From Lachnospiraceae bacterium (lineage in GTDB: Bacteria; Bacillota; Clostridia; Lachnospirales; Lachnospiraceae), in NCBI GenBank assembly GCA_024696945.1, contig JAILGF010000186.1, positions 1-35,356 on the forward strand: DNA of 35,356 bases. The letters run 5' to 3'. A program made the position numbers and the translations under genes. This document shows, one piece after another, positions 8,190 to 14,803 of the stretch. The notes under the pieces were generated by a model. The model made no database searches. It saw only the letters and a list, made by a program, of their open reading frames with translations, and was not told the origin of the DNA. The stretch's first letter is position 1. Each line of letters opens with the position of its first letter.

Positions 8190-9413
8190 ATGAATTATAT
8201 AACAAGAAGCCTTGAAAAAGTAGTTGAAGAAGTCACAAAAGAATATCCTGTGGTGTTGGTTACCGGACCAAGGCAGGTTGGCAAGACTACTATGTTGCAG
8301 AAATTGATGGATGGAACGTCAAGAGGATATGTTTCTCTTGATGACCTGAATGAGAGAAGTCTTGCGAAGAATGATCCGGAGCTTTTTCTTCAGCTCCATA
8401 AGCCGCCGATACTGATAGATGAGGTACAGTATGCACCGGAACTGTTCACATATATAAAAATATCCGTGGACAAGAAACATAAACCCGGGGACTTTTGGTT
8501 GACAGGATCACAAGCTTTTAAGCTTATGAGAGGTGTCCGAGAATCACTGGCCGGAAGGGTAGCCGTGCTTTCATTGACTTCTCTTTCACAGGCTGAGGTA
8601 TATGGAGGAAAAACCGAGCCATTCTCAGTTGATATAGAATTATTATCCGATAGGGCGGTAGAAAGGGCGAAGGCTGATACAAGGGAAATATTTGAAAGGA
8701 TTTTTCGTGGTTCGATGCCGGCTATAGTAAGCGGTCAGAATAGTAACAGCCAGATCTTTTACAGCAGTTATCTTTCTACTTATATTGAAAGGGATATAAA
8801 GGAAATTTCTGACACAATTGATTCCTTGAAATTCCTCAGGTTCATCACTGCGGCTGCAGCCAGGTGCGGACAGATGACGAATATTGCCGACATAGCCAGG
8901 GATGCTGACATTAACCAGAAACAGGCAAAGGATTGGCTTGGGATACTTGAAACTCTGGGAATCATTTTTACGTTGCCGACTTATTCGAACAATCTCTTAA
9001 AAAGACTTGTCAAGACTCCTAAGATATATTTCTATGATACCGGGCTGGTTTGTTACCTTACCAAATGGAGCAGTCCCGAAACATTGGAAAGCGGGGCAAT
9101 GAATGGGGCAATTCTGGAAAATTATGTTGTCGCAGAAATAAGAAAGTCCTATCTTAATTGCGGGAAAGAGCCTTTCATGTATTATTATAGAGATAAGGAT
9201 GCAAAAGAAATAGACATTGTCTTAGAGCATGACGGTGTTCTTAATCCGATTGAAATAAAGAAATCATCAAATCCCGGAACCGACCTGATTAAGGTGTTCG
9301 GTCTGCTTGATAAGGCATCAGTACCACGCAAGAAAGGTGCTGTAATCTGTATGAAACCGGAACTATCAGCTATTGATAGGGATAATTATATTGTGCCGGT
9401 TTGGTTGATTTGA
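8190..9413 (+). CDS. AAA family ATPase with C-terminal DUF4143 (nuclease-like)
   Basis: A 407-residue protein of the widespread AAA_14/DUF4143 family. Walker A is GPRQVGKT (residues 26-33) and Walker B is PILIDEVQ (Asp77-Glu78). A helix-rich middle with a possible wHTH (residues about 225-255, NIADIARDADINQKQAKDWL) leads to the DUF4143 tail. There EIDIVLEHDG followed by PIEIKKSS gives Asp342, Glu355 and Lys357, the spacing of a PD-(D/E)XK nuclease core. The cellular role of the family is not established; mobile-element and toxin-antitoxin-like roles have been suggested. It is a single gene between its own promoter with inverted repeat and a terminator at 9481. Family assignment is strong, nuclease activity is inferred. 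Confidence 0.9.
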   Translation: MNYITRSLEKVVEEVTKEYPVVLVTGPRQVGKTTMLQKLMDGTSRGYVSLDDLNERSLAKNDPELFLQLHKPPILIDEVQYAPELFTYIKISVDKKHKPGDFWLTGSQAFKLMRGVRESLAGRVAVLSLTSLSQAEVYGGKTEPFSVDIELLSDRAVERAKADTREIFERIFRGSMPAIVSGQNSNSQIFYSSYLSTYIERDIKEISDTIDSLKFLRFITAAAARCGQMTNIADIARDADINQKQAKDWLGILETLGIIFTLPTYSNNLLKRLVKTPKIYFYDTGLVCYLTKWSSPETLESGAMNGAILENYVVAEIRKSYLNCGKEPFMYYYRDKDAKEIDIVLEHDGVLNPIEIKKSSNPGTDLIKVFGLLDKASVPRKKGAVICMKPELSAIDRDNYIVPVWLI

Positions 9414-9440
9414 TTGATCTTTTTTATTGAAAGTGGCACT

Positions 9441-9482
9441 ATGAAGAAGAAAAAAATTGGAATAACAAGACCTTGGAAGTAG
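9441..9482 (+). other. Possible 13-codon mini-ORF ahead of a terminator
   Basis: ATG 9441 opens a frame encoding MKKKKIGITRPWK, and its stop codon overlaps the first base pairs of the terminator stem at 9481. There is no good ribosome binding site. A promoter-like TTGATC-17 bp-CACTAT lies at 9414-9442, directly over the start codon, which argues against translation from that promoter. It is listed because the layout recalls an attenuator. Confidence 0.15.
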
Positions 9483-9518
9483 AGGAGGCAGGGAACATTT
9501 CACTGTCTCCTCTTTTTT
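9481..9518 (+). terminator. Rho-independent terminator after the AAA ATPase gene
   Basis: Arms AGAGGAGGCAG (9481-9491) and CTGTCTCCTCT (9503-9513) pair over 11 bp with one G-U, and a T run follows to 9518. Confidence 0.9.
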
Positions 9519-9540
9519 ATGTGACATATTGATAAAAAAC

Positions 9541-9569
9541 TTGTCTTATATAGTATAAGGTCTTATAAT
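9541..9569 (+). promoter_or_regulatory. Promoter of the second ECF sigma/serpin operon
   Basis: TTGTCT (9541-9546), 17 bp, TATAAT (9564-9569). The expected transcription start near 9576 falls in the Shine-Dalgarno CGGAGG (9575-9580), so the mRNA leader before the ribosome site would be almost absent. An upstream, weaker start from TTGATA at 9529 is possible. Confidence 0.55.
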
Positions 9570-9582
9570 AAAATCGGAGGAC

Positions 9583-9600
9583 AGTATGCCGCGGCATACT
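9583..9600 (+). promoter_or_regulatory. Perfect 18-bp palindrome between Shine-Dalgarno and sigma start codon
   Basis: AGTATGCCGCGGCATACT equals its own reverse complement. It lies between CGGAGG (9575-9580) and the sigma ATG at 9608. As RNA it can fold into a 7-bp stem with a CGCG loop, which would cut the Shine-Dalgarno-to-start distance from 27 to 9 bases. It could equally be an operator for a dimeric regulator. Confidence 0.75.
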
Positions 9601-9607
9601 ACAAAGT

Positions 9608-10171
9608 ATGGATGATAATGATATAATCGACTTATACTGGAAAAGGGACCAGAAGGCAATTACATATACAACACAAAAATATGAGAGCTATTGCTATAAA
9701 ATAGCTAACAATATACTTGACAGCAGAGAGGATTCGGAGGAGTGCGTAAACGATACCTGGCTCACTGCCTGGAATGAAATGCCGCCAAAACGGCCGAATT
9801 ATCTGAAACTATTCTTGGCGAGAATTGTCAGAAACATAGCTGTAAATGTGCTGGAAGCCAGGATGGCAAAGAAGCGTTTTGGAAGAGAGACATTACTGCC
9901 ATTGGAGGAGCTATCAGAATGCGTAGGAGACGGAAAGAGTATTGAAGATGAGCTTGAAGCTAAAGAACTTGAAAATTGCATAGGAAGATTTGTTTCTGAG
10001 CTTCCTGAACGCGAAGGGAACCTCTTTACGAGAAGATATTTTTTCTCTGAAAGTATTAAAGCAATAGCAAAGGGATATGGTCTTACACCTCACAATGTTA
10101 CCGTAATCCTTGGGAGGACAAGAAGTAAGCTTAGAGAGTATCTGAAGCAGGAGGGATATTTGAATGAATAA
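9608..10171 (+). CDS. ECF-type RNA polymerase sigma factor (second, serpin-linked)
   Basis: A 187-residue ECF sigma factor. Region 2 lies in the first 80 residues (DSREDSEECVNDTWLTAW is a typical 2.2-2.4 string) and region 4 near 130-180, with a helix-turn-helix in AIAKGYGLTPHNVTVILGRT. It recruits RNA polymerase to target promoters. ATG 9608 is the first possible start in frame; no ATG, GTG or TTG occurs between the upstream stop near 9569 and it. The ribosome binding site CGGAGG is 27 bases away with a perfect palindrome between, an unusual layout. Its end overlaps the start of the serpin gene by eight bases, so the two are translationally coupled. Confidence 0.92.
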   Translation: MDDNDIIDLYWKRDQKAITYTTQKYESYCYKIANNILDSREDSEECVNDTWLTAWNEMPPKRPNYLKLFLARIVRNIAVNVLEARMAKKRFGRETLLPLEELSECVGDGKSIEDELEAKELENCIGRFVSELPEREGNLFTRRYFFSESIKAIAKGYGLTPHNVTVILGRTRSKLREYLKQEGYLNE

Positions 10172-11783
10172 CAGTGATCTATATAGAGGCATGAATGGTA
10201 TAAGTGACGAAATACTTGAGAGAAGTGAAAAAAGTTTTAAAAAGCAGGGAAATTTTCCTGCAAAATGGGGACTTATAGCAGCTGTCATACTGCTGGCGGC
10301 AATTGCAATATCGCTCATCTTGATTTTTAAGAACATCGATAAAGAATCTGAAAGTACAGATGATATAACAAACGTAGAGAAGACAGCAAACAACGAGAAT
10401 ATAAAAAATAATGATAAAATAACTAATACAGAGAAAATTGATAATAATGCGACTGAAAACAAGATAAATAATGAAATTTTGCTGGCTGACCATCAGGTAA
10501 TGGTAGCTGAATATCCGGCACAATTGATGAGACCCAAGATGGAGGATTATGAGAACGAAAACGGTGAGTTGGATTTTCATAAGTATATAGAGGCTCTCGA
10601 AAAATGGGAAAGTGATTTAAATGAAGTATACAGCCAAAACAGGGATGAAAATGAAACAAAGATTCTGGAAAACAGCAGGGCAGCACTATGGTCATTTACT
10701 AAAAAATCCCTGGGGGCTTTTTTGGATAGTGAAAATCATGAAAACAGAATTTTTTCTCCGTTAAATATATATATGGCCATGGGACTTTTGGCAGAGTCTT
10801 CGGCTGGGAACACTAGGGAACAGATTTTGGGTGCGTTGGGTATCAATAGTATTGAAGAACTTAGGCCTATGATAAAGAATACCGTGAAGCATATATACAA
10901 GGATGACGGAGCTGCAAAGACGATTCCGGCTTCATCCATATGGCTTAGGGATGACATGGAGTATAATACCGACACATTAGAGAGTCTTGCAAAGAACTAT
11001 TATACATCTTCTTTTACCGGGAAAATGGGAACGGAAGAGTATTCTAATGCTTTTCGGGCATGGTTAAACGACAGGACGGATAATCTCCTAAATGATAAGA
11101 TAAATAACCTTGAGTTAAACGATTCGGTTGTTGTGGCTTTAGCTTCAACTTTACTCTTTAGCGCAAAGTGGAATGACAGTTTTGATCCCGAACAGACCAG
11201 GAAGGATATATTCCATGCAGCGGACGGGGATATAGAATGCGATTTTATGAATCAGAATATTGATGCTCTTACATATTACTGGGGAGATCATTTTGGCGCG
11301 GTCAATATGTATTTGGGCGGTAATGATAACTATATGATGCTGATACTGCCGGATGAAGGTTATGATGTTAATGAACTGCTTAAGGATGAACAGATGCAGT
11401 CCTTTATTGAAGATAGCCAGCATTATGCTCAAAATAAGGCTCTTCAGGTAAATATATCCCTGCCTAAGTTTGATGTGGCTTCGAGTATGGATATTTCTGA
11501 AGCATTGATGAAACTTGGAGTTACTGATGCCTTTGATGACCGAGTGGCCGATTTTAGTCCACTGTTTAAAAATGGTGAAAATATATGTATAGATAAAGCA
11601 GAACATGGGGTGAGGGTCATTACTGATGAAGAGGGCGTAAAAGCAACATCTTATATGGTTTTTTTAGGCTATGGAGCGGCTTTCTTTGAAGAGAAGATGG
11701 ATTTTGTGCTCGACAGACCGTTCATATTTGTCATAAATAATAACTATGGGCCACTTTACATCGGTGTAGTGGAAAAACCTTAA
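10164..11783 (+). CDS. Membrane-anchored serpin with anti-sigma-like N-terminus
   Basis: A 539-residue protein. Residues 1-34 form a short cytoplasmic part (GISDEILERSEKSF) like the N-termini of proteins partnered with ECF sigma factors in Lachnospiraceae. One membrane segment follows (35-55), then an Asn/Lys-rich linker (60-105) and a serpin domain (about 165-539). Serpin signs are SPLNIYMAMGLLAESSAGNT, ASTLLFSAKWNDSFD, LPKFDVASSMDI, the hinge EEGVKATS (Glu489-Glu490-Gly491) and the C-terminal DRPFIFVI. Counting from the hinge puts P1-P1' at Ala505-Ala506, suggesting elastase- or subtilisin-like target proteases. The outer serpin should trap proteases; coupling to the sigma gene suggests that trapping or cleavage is signalled inward. 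The serpin call is certain, the sensor role is inference. Confidence 0.92.
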   Translation: MNNSDLYRGMNGISDEILERSEKSFKKQGNFPAKWGLIAAVILLAAIAISLILIFKNIDKESESTDDITNVEKTANNENIKNNDKITNTEKIDNNATENKINNEILLADHQVMVAEYPAQLMRPKMEDYENENGELDFHKYIEALEKWESDLNEVYSQNRDENETKILENSRAALWSFTKKSLGAFLDSENHENRIFSPLNIYMAMGLLAESSAGNTREQILGALGINSIEELRPMIKNTVKHIYKDDGAAKTIPASSIWLRDDMEYNTDTLESLAKNYYTSSFTGKMGTEEYSNAFRAWLNDRTDNLLNDKINNLELNDSVVVALASTLLFSAKWNDSFDPEQTRKDIFHAADGDIECDFMNQNIDALTYYWGDHFGAVNMYLGGNDNYMMLILPDEGYDVNELLKDEQMQSFIEDSQHYAQNKALQVNISLPKFDVASSMDISEALMKLGVTDAFDDRVADFSPLFKNGENICIDKAEHGVRVITDEEGVKATSYMVFLGYGAAFFEEKMDFVLDRPFIFVINNNYGPLYIGVVEKP

Positions 11784-11798
11784 AAATATTTCTTTTGA

Positions 11799-11827
11799 TT
11801 GACATTTGTCGCCGGAAGTGGCACTAT
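11799..11827 (+). promoter_or_regulatory. Possible promoter of the decarboxylase gene
   Basis: A perfect TTGACA (11799-11804) lies 17 bp before CACTAT (11822-11827). An alternative -10, TATATT at 11825, has 20-bp spacing. The same AAGTGGCACTAT string with TTGA at the same distance occurs at 9414-9442. Confidence 0.45.
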
Positions 11828-11880
11828 ATTCTAGTGATTGGTTCTGGCGATTTATTTTTTTGAAAAGCAGGGAGTTCAGC

Positions 11881-13284
11881 ATGACAACACCGATATTTGA
11901 TTTTGTTAAAAGCTATGCGGATAAAAATCCTGTCAGGGCACATATGCCCGGGCATAAGGGTAGGGGTATTTTTGATGCCTATAAATATGATATAACGGAG
12001 ATAGACGGAGCGGACTATCTTTCAGAGGCTTGCGGGATTATTGGGGAAAGTGAGAGAAATGCGTCCCTTATATTTGGATGTGATACCTTTTATTCAACGG
12101 AGGGTTCTTCACTCTGTATCCGCGCAATGCTTTTTATGATAAAGAAAAAGGCTGAATGCGAAAAGAGAATTCCGCGTATTCTGGCGGGGAGGAATGCACA
12201 TGCTTCATTCGTAAATGCATGTGCACTGCTTGAAATAGACATTGACTGGATCATGCCGCTTAAGTCAGAGTCGTACGAGAGCTGTACTATAACAGCGAAA
12301 GATGTTGAGAACTGTCTTTCGGGTAAGGACGCATTGTATATTACAAACCCCGATTACCTTGGCAATGTGTCGGATATAGCGGGACTGGCAGAGATCTGTC
12401 ATAGACACGGTATTCTTCTTATTGTTGATAATGCTCACGGAGCGTATTTGAAGTTCTTAGACAGATCACTTTTCCCTATTGATCTCGGCGCTGACATGTG
12501 CTGTTCTTCGGCTCACAAAACACTGCCTGTTCTTACAGGAGGGGCTTATCTGCATATTAACGGGAATGCTGACAGCTTTTTTAAGGGAAATGCACATCAG
12601 GCTCTTTCGATTTTTGCCTCCTCAAGTCCGTCCTATCTTATTTTACAGTCGTTAGATCTCTGTAATGATTTCCTTGAGAACGAAGCAATAAAGAAAAAGG
12701 CTTTTATTAAGACTACCGAACGTGTCAGTCGGCTTAAGAACAGCTTGAAGAAATCAGGTTTCACCTTAGTCGGAGATGAACCGTTGAAGCTTACAATAAA
12801 GTTTTCTAATAATCGTGATATATTGGGGATTGATCGTTATCCTGCCGATATTCTAAAAGATGAGGGAATCTATGTGGAGTATCATGACAGTAACCATCTG
12901 GTCATGATGTTTAGTCCTTTGAATACGGAAGAGGAATATGAACGGATAGAAAGTGCATTTAAAAAATTGTCCGGAGAGAAATATAGTACAGAGCCGGATA
13001 CAAATTTAAACATAGACCGGGAAAGAGACCAAGATAAAAACCAAGGGAATAGTTTGGAAAATAATAATAGAGAAAGAATGTTAAAACCCGTGCAAAGTAT
13101 GGATTTCAAGAGTGCAATGCTTGCAGTTTCGGAATATGTGGAGGCTAAGGACAGCATAGGAAGGATCATGGCTCGCCCGGTTCTTTCATGTCCGCCGTGT
13201 GTTCCTATATATATGTACGGAGAAGTGATAGGAGAAGATATTTTAAAATACTATACCGGGAAGGTTGCAGTGGTAAAAGAATAG
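11881..13284 (+). CDS. Orn/Lys/Arg decarboxylase family protein
   Basis: A 467-residue PLP-dependent enzyme of fold type I. The N-terminus carries HMPGHKGRG, diagnostic for the major Orn/Lys/Arg decarboxylase domain. The middle has LLIVDNAHGAYL (Asp contacting the cofactor) and SSAHKTLPVLTGGAYLH, in which Lys213 should form the Schiff base. A hydrophilic insertion of about 30 residues (rich in Asn, Asp, Arg) separates the C-terminal domain. The size fits short Gram-positive forms (YaaO/SpeA-like) that decarboxylate arginine or lysine in the cytoplasm for polyamine synthesis; substrate cannot be told. I chose ATG 11881, with GGGAG upstream, over the longer frame from 11806, which overlaps the promoter. 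It follows the serpin gene, with no clear terminator between. Confidence 0.9.
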   Translation: MTTPIFDFVKSYADKNPVRAHMPGHKGRGIFDAYKYDITEIDGADYLSEACGIIGESERNASLIFGCDTFYSTEGSSLCIRAMLFMIKKKAECEKRIPRILAGRNAHASFVNACALLEIDIDWIMPLKSESYESCTITAKDVENCLSGKDALYITNPDYLGNVSDIAGLAEICHRHGILLIVDNAHGAYLKFLDRSLFPIDLGADMCCSSAHKTLPVLTGGAYLHINGNADSFFKGNAHQALSIFASSSPSYLILQSLDLCNDFLENEAIKKKAFIKTTERVSRLKNSLKKSGFTLVGDEPLKLTIKFSNNRDILGIDRYPADILKDEGIYVEYHDSNHLVMMFSPLNTEEEYERIESAFKKLSGEKYSTEPDTNLNIDRERDQDKNQGNSLENNNRERMLKPVQSMDFKSAMLAVSEYVEAKDSIGRIMARPVLSCPPCVPIYMYGEVIGEDILKYYTGKVAVVKE

Positions 13285-13304
13285 ATTTTTGGCGTAATTG
13301 CAGA

Positions 13305-13340
13305 TTACATGCAGAATAATTGATAATAATTTGCATGTAA
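13305..13340 (+). repeat. 9-bp inverted repeat upstream of the radical SAM promoter
   Basis: TTACATGCA (13305-13313) and TGCATGTAA (13332-13340) are perfect inverse copies with 18 bases between. They end five bases before the -35 box, a typical place for an activator or operator. Confidence 0.6.
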
Positions 13341-13345
13341 AGTGC

Positions 13346-13374
13346 TTGATAAAGAAAAGCATATCTGATAATAT
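13346..13374 (+). promoter_or_regulatory. Sigma-A-type promoter of the radical SAM operon
   Basis: TTGATA (13346-13351), 17 bp, TAATAT (13369-13374), 35 bases before ATG 13409. Confidence 0.6.
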
Positions 13375-13408
13375 TCATAGAAAGCAATTGAAAGGAAAGG
13401 TGCTTATA

Positions 13409-14791
13409 ATGATACCTTCAAAGAGAGAGTACAATTATGTAAAAGAACATTTCAACGAGGTTCATCATACAACGGTGAATCCCGAGGGCCCCGGTGTAGT
13501 CAGGGTTCATCTGGTCCCGCCCAAATACAGCGAGAAGGATATAGGATCGAGCCTGGCGATAATAAACGGACACGATATTGTTCCGGTAAATGTTTCCTGG
13601 AGCATACTTCTTACCGCATTTATTGAAGAGGTTAATAAATACAGCGGACGTACCGTTACCGACGACGAGGTTGAAACCATACTTGACAATACCTGCCGGA
13701 TCGTTTCGAAGGTATATCCTTTGGTAGGAAAGAACCGCTTCAGAAAAGATATCATAAAGATAATGAATGCTTTTAAGCAGATTGCTTACGGCGAGAAGGT
13801 TGATGAAGAAATCGGTTACATGAGCATAGGTGAATATGCGGATAAGATGACGGCTCCTCACAGAATGGACCTCATGGTAAGCGCAATGACAAAGGATGGT
13901 ATGTGGCATTGCAATCAGAAGTGTGTTCACTGCTATGCAGCAGGCCAGGAGCAGTCTTCCGAGAAGGAACTTGTTACTGAGGCATGGAAGGAAATTATTG
14001 ATAAGTGCAGGGAGGTTAAAATTCCTCAGCTTACCTTCACGGGCGGCGAGCCTACCATGAGGGAAGACATTATAGAGCTTATAGAATATGCTAAGTGGTT
14101 CGTGACAAGACTTAATACGAACGGTATCAATCTTACGAAGGAGTTTTGTGAGAAGCTTAAGGGTGCATCCCTTGACAGCGTACAGATTACCTTCTATTCA
14201 TATAACGAAGATGTACATAATAGGCTGGTTGGAGCCCAGAGGTATTCGGATACTTTAGCCGGTATCGAAAATGCAATAGAAGCGGGGCTTAACGTGAGCA
14301 TCAATACACCGCTCTGTACTCTGAACCGTGATTATGTTGAAACATTAAGATTCTTACATGACAAGGGGATTGAGTACGTAACCTGCTCCGGACTGATTAC
14401 TACGGGAAACGCAAGGAAAGAGGAATCCGAAAACCTTCAGCTTTCAAATGCCGAGGTAAGGGAAATACTTTTGGAGGCAGTTAAGTATTGCTACGAAAAC
14501 GGTATGGAGATAAGCTTTACTTCTCCCGGATGGGTGGATGACAAGTTCTGTAAGCAGCTTGGAATTCCTACTCCGAACTGCGGTGCATGCCTCAGCAATA
14601 TGGCTATCACACCTGCCGGCAACGTTGTTCCGTGCCAGAGCTGGCTGTCGGATAAGCCGCTAGGAAATATGCTGAAGGACAAATGGAAGGATATCTGGGA
14701 GAACCCGGTTTGCAAGGAGAGAAGAGAGTTTTCAACAAAGATGAGATGTGAGTGCCCTCTTAGGATTATCAAGGGCGGAGCATCCTGCTGA
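13409..14791 (+). CDS. Radical SAM protein with SPASM-like C-terminal cysteines, probable peptide-modifying enzyme
   Basis: A 460-residue radical SAM enzyme. The cluster motif CNQKCVHC (Cys168, Cys172, Cys175) binds a 4Fe-4S cluster and SAM; FTGGEPTMRED (Gly212-Pro215) is the SAM-contact motif. C-terminal cysteines at 391, 394, VPCQSW, MRCECPLR and the very last residue 460 suggest one or more auxiliary clusters, as in SPASM enzymes that modify peptides or proteins. The first 165 residues are a separate helical domain (INGHDIVPVNVSW and following) that could bind substrate like the RRE/PqqD domains, an unproven guess. Start ATG 13409 has AAAGGAAAGG upstream. Twelve bases after the stop begins a membrane protein with a repeated Cys-Ala tail, the likely substrate. 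Confidence 0.9.
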   Translation: MIPSKREYNYVKEHFNEVHHTTVNPEGPGVVRVHLVPPKYSEKDIGSSLAIINGHDIVPVNVSWSILLTAFIEEVNKYSGRTVTDDEVETILDNTCRIVSKVYPLVGKNRFRKDIIKIMNAFKQIAYGEKVDEEIGYMSIGEYADKMTAPHRMDLMVSAMTKDGMWHCNQKCVHCYAAGQEQSSEKELVTEAWKEIIDKCREVKIPQLTFTGGEPTMREDIIELIEYAKWFVTRLNTNGINLTKEFCEKLKGASLDSVQITFYSYNEDVHNRLVGAQRYSDTLAGIENAIEAGLNVSINTPLCTLNRDYVETLRFLHDKGIEYVTCSGLITTGNARKEESENLQLSNAEVREILLEAVKYCYENGMEISFTSPGWVDDKFCKQLGIPTPNCGACLSNMAITPAGNVVPCQSWLSDKPLGNMLKDKWKDIWENPVCKERREFSTKMRCECPLRIIKGGASC

Positions 14792-14803
14792 AAGGATTAA
14801 AAA

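Noticed and set aside
2010..9470. Shared 14-mer TTGGAATAACAAGA before two terminators (near 2013 and 9457)
   Set aside because: In 35 kb of AT-rich DNA a few shared 14-mers are expected by chance, and the flanks do not align.
9914..10462. Minus-strand 182-codon hydrophobic frame
   Set aside because: It overlaps the sigma and serpin genes, which have clear family motifs; the Ser/Leu/Phe-rich product is a mirror of Glu/Lys-rich coding.
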